6,171 bases of DNA from Desulfobacterales bacterium (lineage in GTDB: Bacteria > Desulfobacterota > Desulfobacteria > Desulfobacterales > C00003106), in assembly GCA_030613165.1 (NCBI GenBank), contig JAUWMN010000112.1, positions 1 through 6,171 on the forward strand, in the 5' to 3' direction. The translations under genes and the position numbers were made by a program. Below are positions 1 through 6,144 of the stretch, piece by piece. The first letter of the stretch is position 1; each line of letters starts with the position of its first letter. The notes below the pieces were generated by a model that had not been told where the DNA came from, searched no databases, and saw only the letters and a list, made by a program, of their open reading frames with translations.

Positions 1-805
1 GAACTTCTCCGTATGCGATCAGGTCATCGATAATCCGTTTTGCCCTGTTGATAGGGATGGCAAACCCTATTCCCTGGGCCTTGGCGTAGATCGCTGTATT
101 TATCCCTATAAGGTCGCCATTTATATTCAACAAGGGGCCTCCGCTGTTGCCCGGATTAATGGAGGCGTCGGTCTGAATAAAATCGCGATATACCCGGTCA
201 TCGATACGTAGGGATCGGTTCAGCGCGCTAATGACGCCGGTGGTAACAGTATGTGAAAATCCAAAAGGGTTCCCGATGGCAATGATGGTCTCGCCGATCA
301 TCAAGTCGTTTGAATTCCCCATTTCAACGGCTGGAAGAGGTGTTTCAGAAGCAATTTTGAGGACTGCCAGGTCGGAATCAGGATCTGCGCCGACTAATTG
401 TGCTTCAAACACCCTTTCATCCTTTAAAGTTACCTTGATTTTTGATCCTCGAGCAATTACGTGCTCATTGGTAAGGATGTAACCTCGCTTCCCATCAATT
501 ACGACGCCGGATCCAAGACTGTCCCGTGTATACCGTTCCTCATAGGGCTCAAAAAAATCTTTAAAAAATGAGTCGAAAAAGGGGTCTATACCGAACGAAG
601 AAAAAGGATTTGTTCGTCTCGTGACCTTATATTCAGAACTGATATTTACGACAGCCGGGCCGATCTTGCGCACAGCACGAACCACGGCGGTTTCCCTCGG
701 AAAAGGGGCCGCGTCCGCAAAAGTTCCCCAAAGGGTGACACAGAAAAGGAGTAAGCCCACAAAAAGGAAAATTTGGATGACAGAATATTTCCATGAAAAA
801 CGCAC
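1..805 (-). CDS. htrA: HtrA/Do-family periplasmic serine protease, N-terminal part (3' end beyond the window)
   Basis: Reading the minus strand from a GTG at 805 gives 268 residues before the left edge, with no stop. Residues 1-32 look like a signal peptide: a short basic start, a hydrophobic stretch around 9-29, and an A-D-A cleavage site at 30-32, so the product should be exported to the periplasm. The trypsin-like domain follows. The triad is visible as His115 (TNEHVI), Asp145 (DSDLAVLKI) and Ser221 (GNSGGPLL). The spacings of 30 and 76 closely match those of DegP. A Phe-rich loop (about 62-80) corresponds to the LA loop region of Do proteases. HtrA proteins degrade or refold damaged envelope proteins. 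The PDZ domains expected downstream fall outside the window, so DegP, DegQ and DegS types cannot be separated. There is no in-frame ATG between the upstream stop (848-850) and the mature domain. The GTG has an AGAGG ten bases upstream, which fixes the start. The gene is divergent from the radical SAM gene and preceded by repeat element E1. Family call is very sure; subtype is not. Confidence 0.95.
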   Translation of the reverse strand, partial: MRFSWKYSVIQIFLFVGLLLFCVTLWGTFADAAPFPRETAVVRAVRKIGPAVVNISSEYKVTRRTNPFSSFGIDPFFDSFFKDFFEPYEERYTRDSLGSGVVIDGKRGYILTNEHVIARGSKIKVTLKDERVFEAQLVGADPDSDLAVLKIASETPLPAVEMGNSNDLMIGETIIAIGNPFGFSHTVTTGVISALNRSLRIDDRVYRDFIQTDASINPGNSGGPLLNINGDLIGINTAIYAKAQGIGFAIPINRAKRIIDDLIAYGEV

Positions 806-815
806 GTATAAAATG

Positions 816-820
816 CCTCT
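816..820 (-). promoter_or_regulatory. Ribosome binding site deciding the GTG start of htrA
   Basis: On the minus strand AGAGG stands ten bases before the GTG at 805. It is the only Shine-Dalgarno-like sequence near a usable start codon in that frame. The reading frame is open back to 848, but the intervening codons contain no ATG or TTG. Confidence 0.65.
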
Positions 821-833
821 GTTTTTATAATTA

Positions 834-974
834 CTACGGGTTACGGGTTAAAAAAGAAGGTAATGAAAAAAATATATAATAATGTTACAATAAATTAGGT
901 AGCAAAATTAACAGATTTCATGTTAATACGTCCCAACAGAATGGGAATAAAACTCGTAACGCGCAACCCGAAAC
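834..974. repeat. Degenerate inverted-repeat element E1 between htrA and the radical SAM gene
   Basis: The outer arms are built from tandem units of the form gttacgggtt / aacccgtaac. The left arm is about 834-850 and the right arm about 951-974. They are imperfect inverted repeats flanking about 100 bp of AT-rich sequence. The right arm matches the right arm of E2 (3802-3825) at 23 of 24 positions. Read on the minus strand, the interior contains tttgctacctaatttattg, which matches tttgctacttaatctatta in E2. The two are therefore copies of one family, with cores in opposite orientations. The core points toward htrA. No ORF is contained. The size and terminal inverted repeats suggest a MITE- or REP-like non-coding element, but no transposase or clear target duplication is seen. 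Confidence 0.75.
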
Positions 975-1034
975 ACGGTGTCTACCCGTTCTCATTTGAC
1001 GGCGCTTTTTTTAACTTACATACCAACTAATTTT

Positions 1035-3644
1035 ATGATTCGTCAAACATTTAACGATATTCTCCCATTAGTGCAGCAGCCGAGCCGGTATCTTGGCTCA
1101 GAAACTTACGCGATTCGAAAAGATCCTGAGGAGATAAGACTCCGGTTTGCCCTGGTCTTTCCTGACCTTTACGACATTGGAATGTCGTATCTGGGGTCAA
1201 AGATATTATATCATATATTAAACAGCAAGAAGGAGATCGCGGCAGAACGCGTCTTTGTGCCCGGCGAGGATATGGAGGCGCAAATGCGGGCGCAAGGGGC
1301 GCCGCTCCTCTCTTTAGAGACCAGGACACCACTTGCTGAATTCGATATCATAGGTGTCAGCCTCCTCTACGAGTTAAGCTATACAAGCATATTGACCATC
1401 CTTGATCTTGCCGGAATTCCGTTCTATTCAAAGGACAGAAACAGGTCTCACCCGATCGTTATTGCCGGTGGTCCCTGCGCCTTCAACCCCGAACCTGTGG
1501 CTGATTTCTTTGACGCAATCGTTGTTGGAGACGGCGAAGAGGTAATATGTGAATTGACCGATGTGTGGATGGAGTGGAAAAAATCAGGACAAAATCGTGA
1601 ATCGCTATTAAAAAAATGGTCTGAAATAGATGGAGTCTACGTTCCTTCTTTGTTTGAGTCCGCGACAGACGCAAACGGATTTCAGGTTCTCACTCCGCTG
1701 CATTCAGGGTATGATGTGGTGAAAAAGCGGCTGGTTTCAGATCTGAACCAGGTATCCTTTCCGGATCATCCGGTCATACCTTTTGGAAGCCCTATTCATG
1801 ACCGGTTGAGTCTTGAGGTGGCGCGGGGTTGTACCCGGGGATGCCGTTTTTGCCAGGCCGGAATGATCTACAGACCGGTCAGGGAGCGTTCGCCGGAGAA
1901 TCTCCTTGATTTGGCCGACAGAGCGCTTTCCGCGACCGGCTATGAGGATGTCTCTCTCCTTTCCTTAAGCACCGGTGATTACTGCAGCATACTCCCGCTC
2001 TTGCAAGGCTTGATGATGCGGTGTGAACCGGAAAAGACAGCGGTATCACTTCCATCTCTTCGTGTTGAAACCCTGACCCCGGAACTTATGGAGCAGATAA
2101 AAAGGGTCCGCAAAACAGGCTTTACCGTTGCCGTTGAAGCCGGGAGTCAGCGTCTGCGGAATGTGATTAATAAAAATAATACGGAACAGGACCTAATAGC
2201 TGCTGTTGAAAACGCCTTTAAACTGGGATGGCATGTTATCAAACTTTATTTTATGATCGGCCTTCCCACAGAGACTGAAGAAGACATAGAAGAAATTGTG
2301 TTCCTGGTTCGAAGACTTCAGGGGATCAAGGGTCCCGCAAAGAGGCGAGGCTCTATTAATGTGAGCGTTTCAACCTTTATCCCAAAGTCCCATACACCCT
2401 TCCAGTGGTCGGCACAGCTATCTATGGCCGAAAGTGACGCAAGGCTCCGATGGTTGAGAGAAAAACTTCAAGGGCGCAAGGTTAAATTCAAGTGGCACAA
2501 CCCGAAGATGAGCATTCTGGAAGGACTTTTTGCTCGCGGTGACCGGCGATTGAGCAAGTTATTGGTCAACGCGTATAGACTTGGATGCCGATTGGACGGC
2601 TGGAGCGAACGACTGAGGTATGATCTTTGGGAAAAGGCAATAGAGCAGTCCAACGTGGACATTGATTTTTATACTACACGTACAAGGCCCTTGGACGAGC
2701 CTCTTCCATGGGACCATATAGATTCCATGGTTACAAAAGATTATTTAAAAGATGAGTGGAACAAAGCCTTGCAGCAGGAATCCACGGCTGATTGTCGCGT
2801 CGGCGAATGTAATCTGTGCGGGGTCTGTGATCACGCCGACATTAAACCTGTAACGTTCCATGAAGACGAAATAATACAACCAGAAATTTTGAAACTCAAA
2901 AAATCCCCCCTATCCCCCCTTTCCCAAGGGGGGGAAACAATTGAAAGTTCCCCTTTATCAGAGGACCGGACAACTGAAAGTCCCCCTTTTCAAAAGGGGG
3001 ATGCAGGGGGATTTTACAAGAAACTTAGAGTATCCTATTCCAAGCGGGGTGAATCTAAATATTTTAGCCACTTAGAACTGATGCAGATCTTTAAACGGGC
3101 ATTTCGGAGGGCGCGCATTCCTTTAAAGTATTCAGAAGGGTTTCATCCCATGCCGAAGATCTCTTTTGAATCAGCGCTTCCCATCGGGATAGAGAGTGTT
3201 GAAGAAAATTTAGTGATAACGGTAGACGCAAAAGCTTCCCCGTCCCCGGAGACCCTAATAACGCGACTTGATCGCGAACTTCCGGACGGCATAATGATCC
3301 TCGACTGTATTCCTTATTCCCGGAGTTCAACCGATGAAGCGGGGGGTACTATATCGTATACGGTTCAATTGAAAGCAGGGCATTTTCTTGAAGCCGGGTT
3401 AAGGGGCTTTTTAGACCAGGACACATGGCCTATTACAAAGATAAACCGCAAAGGAAAATCAAAAGAGATTGACCTTCGGACCATAATCAAAAGCCTCAAG
3501 CTAACCGCTCCCGACACACTAATAATGACTGTAAATGGCGGGCCGGGCCAGGTCGTAAGACCGCTGGAGGTAATCGCGAGCATTTTTGGGCTCCCTGATG
3601 ATGTTTTGAAACGTGCAGATATCGTGAAATATAATAAAGTATAG
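1035..3644 (+). CDS. B12-binding-like/radical SAM protein (TIGR03960 type) fused to a DUF2344 domain (TIGR03936 type)
   Basis: The protein has 869 residues from the ATG at 1035. An in-frame GTG at 978 would add 19 residues but lies at the edge of repeat E1, and family proteins start close to the NDILPLV...PSRYLG motif. Neither start has a good ribosome binding site, so the start is uncertain. Residues 1 to about 205 form a Rossmann-like B12-binding fold (DLYDIG at 44-49, AGGP at 144-147). The usual DxHxxG histidine is Tyr46, so ordinary His-on cobalamin binding is doubtful. The radical SAM domain follows, with CxxxCxxC at Cys266, Cys270 and Cys273 for the 4Fe-4S cluster that cleaves SAM, and EAGSQRLR further on. 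Four clustered cysteines (587, 592, 595, 598) may hold another metal site. Residues 622-661 are a repeat-derived linker. Residues 662-869 are DUF2344 (SHLELMQIFKRAFRRA, YSEGFHPMPKISF). In many bacteria the two halves are separate neighbouring genes beside RNase G. The substrate is unknown; RNA modification is an inference from neighbours. Family assignment is confident. Confidence 0.93.
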   Translation: MIRQTFNDILPLVQQPSRYLGSETYAIRKDPEEIRLRFALVFPDLYDIGMSYLGSKILYHILNSKKEIAAERVFVPGEDMEAQMRAQGAPLLSLETRTPLAEFDIIGVSLLYELSYTSILTILDLAGIPFYSKDRNRSHPIVIAGGPCAFNPEPVADFFDAIVVGDGEEVICELTDVWMEWKKSGQNRESLLKKWSEIDGVYVPSLFESATDANGFQVLTPLHSGYDVVKKRLVSDLNQVSFPDHPVIPFGSPIHDRLSLEVARGCTRGCRFCQAGMIYRPVRERSPENLLDLADRALSATGYEDVSLLSLSTGDYCSILPLLQGLMMRCEPEKTAVSLPSLRVETLTPELMEQIKRVRKTGFTVAVEAGSQRLRNVINKNNTEQDLIAAVENAFKLGWHVIKLYFMIGLPTETEEDIEEIVFLVRRLQGIKGPAKRRGSINVSVSTFIPKSHTPFQWSAQLSMAESDARLRWLREKLQGRKVKFKWHNPKMSILEGLFARGDRRLSKLLVNAYRLGCRLDGWSERLRYDLWEKAIEQSNVDIDFYTTRTRPLDEPLPWDHIDSMVTKDYLKDEWNKALQQESTADCRVGECNLCGVCDHADIKPVTFHEDEIIQPEILKLKKSPLSPLSQGGETIESSPLSEDRTTESPPFQKGDAGGFYKKLRVSYSKRGESKYFSHLELMQIFKRAFRRARIPLKYSEGFHPMPKISFESALPIGIESVEENLVITVDAKASPSPETLITRLDRELPDGIMILDCIPYSRSSTDEAGGTISYTVQLKAGHFLEAGLRGFLDQDTWPITKINRKGKSKEIDLRTIIKSLKLTAPDTLIMTVNGGPGQVVRPLEVIASIFGLPDDVLKRADIVKYNKV
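2899..3014. repeat. GC-rich palindromic repeat inserted in frame in the radical SAM/DUF2344 gene
   Basis: The left arm (2899-2922, aaaatcccccctatcccccc and onward) and the right arm (2992-3014, aaaagggggatgcaggggga and onward) are near-perfect inverted complements. Both have a short spacer (tat or gca) between two C or G runs. The interior contains another C-run/G-run pair (2923-2934) and two similar direct stretches (tgaaagttcccc at 2942-2953 and tgaaagtccccc at 2974-2985). All of it is translated without a stop, giving a Ser/Pro/Gly-rich low-complexity segment (KKSPLSPLSQGG through QKGDAGGF). It sits exactly between the cysteine cluster of the first half and the start of DUF2344. The same type of palindrome, encoding KSPL-like peptides, is familiar to me as an intergenic repeat in other bacteria. 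That recollection has not been checked here. Confidence 0.8.
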
Positions 3645-3683
3645 AAGTTGATTTTGGGGACACAGATTTACGCAGATACATAC

Positions 3684-3833
3684 GGTTACGAGTTACGAGT
3701 TGCGGGTTGCGGGTTTCTTTGACTTCTGCCTATAGGTTTTGTAATGAATATAGTTGCTTTGCTACTTAATCTATTATAATTTTACATTATTTTTTTCTTT
3801 TAACTCGTAACACGCAACCCGAAACTCGTAACC
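3684..3833. repeat. Degenerate inverted-repeat element E2 between the radical SAM gene and rng
   Basis: The left arm (3684-3715) is a run of gttacgagt / gttgcgggt units. The right arm (3801-3833) is its imperfect inverted complement and ends in the same ten bases inverted (ggttacgagt / actcgtaacc). The AT-rich middle (about 3716-3800) holds a core at 3758-3777 that matches the minus-strand core of E1, followed in both copies by a T-rich tract of seven Ts. Here the core reads in the plus direction, toward rng. E2 fills most of the 240-bp gap before rng, and I find no protein-coding sequence in that gap. It is a likely second copy of the same miniature repeat family as E1. Confidence 0.78.
3754..3780 (+). 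promoter_or_regulatory. Candidate sigma-70-type promoter for rng-queF inside element E2
   Basis: A perfect TATAAT (3775-3780) follows TTGCTT (3754-3759) with a spacer of only 15 bases, shorter than the usual 16-18. It lies about 105 bases upstream of the rng start, in AT-rich DNA. The gap between the radical SAM stop and rng is long enough for rng to have its own promoter. The short spacer, and the frequency of TATAAT in AT-rich DNA, keep confidence low. Confidence 0.3.
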
Positions 3834-3884
3834 GCGTTCATCTGCGTCCGGAATCTTTTTCTTAAATGTTAGAGGTTAAATTAT

Positions 3885-5432
3885 ATGTCTAAAGAACTGA
3901 TCATCAACAACACCTATCACGAAACCCGTGTCGCCCTGCTTGAAAACGGCAATCTTGAAGAGCTGATTGTAGAAAGGCGTGTGGGAGAAAATATTACGGG
4001 GCATATTTACAAAGGGAAAGTAATCCGTGTCCTTCCGGGTATGCAGGCGGCCTTTGTGGACATCGGGCAGGGTCAGGCTGCTTTTATATATGTTACAGAT
4101 GTCTACAGCGGTATTGATGAATATGAAAGGCTGATGGTAACTGCCGCGGATGAAGAAGTAGAAGAGCAGGAAGGGATTGATGACGAAGCTTTATTCGCGA
4201 AACCATCATTAGGGCAAAGTTTCCATATTGAAGATCTCCTTCAGAAGGGGCAGGACATTCTGGTTCAAGTGTCAAAGGCCCCCATAGGGTCTAAGGGCGC
4301 CAGAATCACCTCTCACATTTCGATACCGGGCCGTTTTCTGGTCCTGATGCCCAGGACAAACCACATCGGGATATCGCGACGTATCGAAGATGAGGATGAA
4401 CGAGATCGATTAAGACAGATAATCAGCGAGCTGAAGCCTGAACAATACGGGTTTATTGCAAGAACATTGAGTGAAGGGACAAGCAAAGAAAAGTTCGCTT
4501 CAGAAATGGATTTTTTAAGCACGTTATGGGAAAATATTCAAAAAAGATATGCTAACATGCCCGCGCCTTCTCTCTTACATAAGGAGCTTGACGTTACGCT
4601 GAGGGCCGTCCGGGATCTCTTCACTCAGGAAGCAGACAGGCTGATTATTGACTCCCGGTCCGGATATGAGTCAATCCTTAAGTTTTTGGATACATTTATG
4701 CCGAGGTTAAAAGATTCTGTAGAACTCTACGATAGCGCGGAGCCGATCTTTGATGCCTATAATCTTGAGACAGAGATAGCGCGGGCGCTTAAGAAGAAGG
4801 TCTGGCTAAGGTCCGGTGGGCATATTGTGATCGAAAACACCGAGGCTTTTGTTGTAATAGATGTAAATACCGGCCGGTATGTGGGTAGCAGGAATCTGGA
4901 AGAGACCGTTTTAAAGATAAACCTTGAGGCAGTAAAAGAGATAGCGTATCAGATCCGGCTTCGAAATATTGGGGGGCTGATCATTATCGATTTTATTGAC
5001 ATGGAAAGGGAGACAAACCGGGAAAAAGTGTTCAATGCTCTCAGAGAGGCCCTTAAAAAGGATCGAACAAAAACAAATGTCCTTCCCATGACTGAAATGG
5101 GGATCATCCAAATGACTCGCAAACGTACACGCGAAAATCTCAACAGGATGCTCTGCGAACCATGTTTTTACTGCGAGGGGGAAGGATTTCTTAAATCAAG
5201 GATAACAGTATGCTATGACCTGTATCGAGAGATCATACGGGAAGCCGGCGAGGTGGCAGGCGACAGGATTACCGTAAAGGTGCACCCGGATGTGGCGGAT
5301 CTCTTGATGGGGGAGGAGCACGACATAGTAGAATTGTTGGAAAAGAACCTGGCGAAAGAGATTGTAATCCTCGCGGACAGCCGGTTTCATGTTGAACAGT
5401 ATGAAATTAACGGAAAAAATACTATAGCGTAA
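3885..5432 (+). CDS. rng: Ribonuclease G (RNase E/G family endoribonuclease)
   Basis: The protein has 515 residues, close to the 489 of E. coli RNase G, and ends after the catalytic and small domains without the long C-terminal scaffold of RNase E. It cuts single-stranded AU-rich RNA with a 5'-end preference, acting in rRNA 5' maturation and mRNA turnover in the cytoplasm. The start MSKELIINNTYHETRVALLENG is the family N-terminus. An S1 RNA-binding domain (about 37-125, GHIYKGKVIRVLPGMQAAFVDIG) carries an acidic insertion near 90-105 compared with E. coli. The DNase I-like catalytic region shows the two magnesium-binding aspartates, Asp326 (VVIDVNTGR) and Asp369 (IIIDFIDM). Their spacing of 43 equals that of Asp303 and Asp346 in E. 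coli RNase E. The zinc-link cysteines are 424, 427 and 430 (CEPCFYCEGEG), spaced as in E. coli RNase G although the usual Pro is Phe. AGAGG at 3871-3875, nine bases upstream, supports the ATG. queF follows closely, so the two are probably one transcript. Confidence 0.97.
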   Translation: MSKELIINNTYHETRVALLENGNLEELIVERRVGENITGHIYKGKVIRVLPGMQAAFVDIGQGQAAFIYVTDVYSGIDEYERLMVTAADEEVEEQEGIDDEALFAKPSLGQSFHIEDLLQKGQDILVQVSKAPIGSKGARITSHISIPGRFLVLMPRTNHIGISRRIEDEDERDRLRQIISELKPEQYGFIARTLSEGTSKEKFASEMDFLSTLWENIQKRYANMPAPSLLHKELDVTLRAVRDLFTQEADRLIIDSRSGYESILKFLDTFMPRLKDSVELYDSAEPIFDAYNLETEIARALKKKVWLRSGGHIVIENTEAFVVIDVNTGRYVGSRNLEETVLKINLEAVKEIAYQIRLRNIGGLIIIDFIDMERETNREKVFNALREALKKDRTKTNVLPMTEMGIIQMTRKRTRENLNRMLCEPCFYCEGEGFLKSRITVCYDLYREIIREAGEVAGDRITVKVHPDVADLLMGEEHDIVELLEKNLAKEIVILADSRFHVEQYEINGKNTIA

Positions 5433-5474
5433 GTGAAATTATATAGAAGAGGGGACGTTTTAAAATTGTCTCGG

Positions 5475-5480
5475 AAAGGA
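5475..5480 (+). promoter_or_regulatory. Ribosome binding site favouring the ATG start of queF
   Basis: AAAGGA lies nine bases before the ATG at 5490. The alternative GTG at 5433, which directly abuts the rng stop codon, has no comparable purine-rich site at a suitable distance. This favours 5490 as the true start. Confidence 0.65.
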
Positions 5481-5489
5481 TACATTTCA

Positions 5490-5903
5490 ATGGATGAGGC
5501 GGCGCTACGAAAACAACTTAGAGACAAGATAGCGAGTGTGGAATCTATCGACCGTGGATATTTGGAGGTTTTAGAGTACGCGTATCATTCAAAAAGAGAA
5601 ATTGATATAGAAATAGAACAACCGGAATTTACTTCTGTATGCCCTCTGACAGGGCTCCCTGATTTTGGCCGAATTATCATACGATATACACCGAGTGAAA
5701 AGATAATCGAATTGAAATCGTTGAAGTATTATTTACTCCAATATCGAAACGTAGGGATCTTTTACGAACATGTAGTAAACAGGATATTGGAAGATCTGAC
5801 GGCTGTGGTTGAGCCAAAACAAATGGAGATCAAAGGGGTATTCACACCCCGTGGGGGGATAACAACAACGGTTGTCGCGAGATACCCTGAGACCTTTGCA
5901 TAA
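5490..5903 (+). CDS. queF: NADPH-dependent preQ0 reductase (7-cyano-7-deazaguanine reductase), QueF type I
   Basis: QueF reduces the nitrile of preQ0 to the aminomethyl group of preQ1 with two NADPH, the step before preQ1 is inserted into tRNA on the way to queuosine. The 137-residue product is a single-module (T-fold) QueF. Visible features are the nucleophile Cys51 in PEFTSVCPLTGLPDFG, the proton donor Asp58 seven residues later (as Cys55 and Asp62 in B. subtilis), the family motif ELKSLKYY at 74-81, the substrate-binding Glu93 in FYEHVVN, and FTPRGGI near the end. The ATG at 5490 is chosen for its ribosome binding site. A GTG at 5433 in the same frame would add 19 residues not expected from the family and would abut the rng stop (TAA 5430-5432). 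The gap to rng is 57 bases, so co-transcription is likely. The last codons (ETFA and stop) lie in the arm of a palindromic repeat, so the original C-terminus may have been replaced. No other queuosine gene is in view. Confidence 0.96.
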   Translation: MDEAALRKQLRDKIASVESIDRGYLEVLEYAYHSKREIDIEIEQPEFTSVCPLTGLPDFGRIIIRYTPSEKIIELKSLKYYLLQYRNVGIFYEHVVNRILEDLTAVVEPKQMEIKGVFTPRGGITTTVVARYPETFA

Positions 5904-6030
5904 CTGCCATTTTCCCGTGATGCGGCGTCAGGCTTCAAAATTTAATCCTCGAAATACCCAATGTATTCCTCCGGTTAAATTTTTCGCCTTCCTTGCCTGA
6001 CGAAAAAATGTCGCGTTATGCAAAGTCTCA
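5888..6030. repeat. Nested palindromic element overlapping the 3' end of queF
   Basis: Four inverted pairs are nested about a common centre. The outermost is tgagac-c-tttgcataac (5888-5904) with gttatgcaaagtctca (6015-6030), complementary apart from one extra C. Inside it are cgtcaggc (5926-5933) with gcctgacg (5995-6002), then aaaatttaa (5937-5945) with ttaaatttt (5975-5983), and at the centre aatac-ccaat-gtatt (5953-5967). The outer left arm contains the last four sense codons and the TAA of queF. In RNA this would fold into one long interrupted stem-loop. It could affect termination or message stability, but there is no U-tract typical of an intrinsic terminator. No convincing ORF lies inside. 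The symmetry suggests a miniature mobile element or a structured repeat. Confidence 0.78.
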
Positions 6031-6032
6031 CC

Positions 6033-6144
6033 CTTGAGAGTTTATCAGTAAGGGGAATTACACACCCCGTCCGCTTCGCGTCCACCCCTCACAAGAGCGG
6101 AATTCCTAAAGTCCCCGCAAACAACAGGGGATTTAGGGGTGTGG
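6033..6144. repeat. GC-rich palindromic intergenic repeat after queF
   Basis: Inverted pairs include cacacccc (6061-6068) with ggggtgtg (6136-6143), and cctaaagtcccc (6105-6116) with ggggatttagg (6127-6137), the latter a hairpin with a ten-base loop and one bulge. A smaller pair, ccctt / aaggg, spans 6031-6055. The segment between, with cgtccgcttcgcgtccaccc, is GC-rich and contrasts with the AT-rich final bases. The hairpin at 6105-6137 might act as a terminator for rng-queF, but the following sequence (ggtgtggtattt) is not a T-run. It resembles the palindrome inside the radical SAM gene in style (C-runs against G-runs) but not in detail. Together with the preceding element it accounts for most of the gene-free stretch 5904-6171. 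I see nothing else there. Confidence 0.6.

Larger units (their letters stand above)
3664..3850. repeat. Short outer inverted pair around E2 (acgcagat / atctgcgt)
   Basis: The segment cacagatttacgcagata (3662-3679) on the left and gttcatctgcgtccg (3836-3850) on the right share the inverted octamer acgcagat / atctgcgt. The pair encloses element E2, so the gap before rng is nested: an outer octamer, then the gttacgagt-type arms, then the AT-rich core. Eight bases could pair by chance, but the near-symmetric placement immediately outside both arms makes it worth recording. Its relation to E2 is unproven, and it may be a separate dispersed repeat into which E2 inserted. Confidence 0.45.

Noticed and set aside
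231..830. Plus-strand open frames at 231-482 and 621-830
   Set aside because: They are antisense to the clearly conserved HtrA reading frame and show no recognisable domain.
875..880. TATAAT on the plus strand within E1 as a promoter for the radical SAM gene
   Set aside because: No recognisable -35 stands at 15-19 bases upstream, and such hexamers are expected in DNA this AT-rich.
2899..3014. Strong hairpin as a transcription terminator or gene boundary splitting the radical SAM and DUF2344 parts
   Set aside because: The reading frame is open through the whole palindrome with no stop, no new ribosome binding site and start codon before DUF2344, and no T-tract after the stem.
3684..3833. Tandem gttacgagt-like units as a possible CRISPR array or origin iterons
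   Set aside because: The units are adjacent and degenerate without unique spacers, and no cas or replication gene is nearby. The arms are inverted rather than regularly spaced direct repeats.
5433..5489. Upstream GTG start for queF
   Set aside because: It lacks a ribosome binding site, and the added 19 residues are not typical of the family, while the ATG at 5490 has AAAGGA nine bases upstream. It remains possible because it directly abuts the rng stop.
6105..6137. Hairpin as a definite intrinsic terminator of rng-queF
   Set aside because: The stem is good but is followed by a G/T mixed sequence rather than a run of Ts, so it is described only as part of the repeat.
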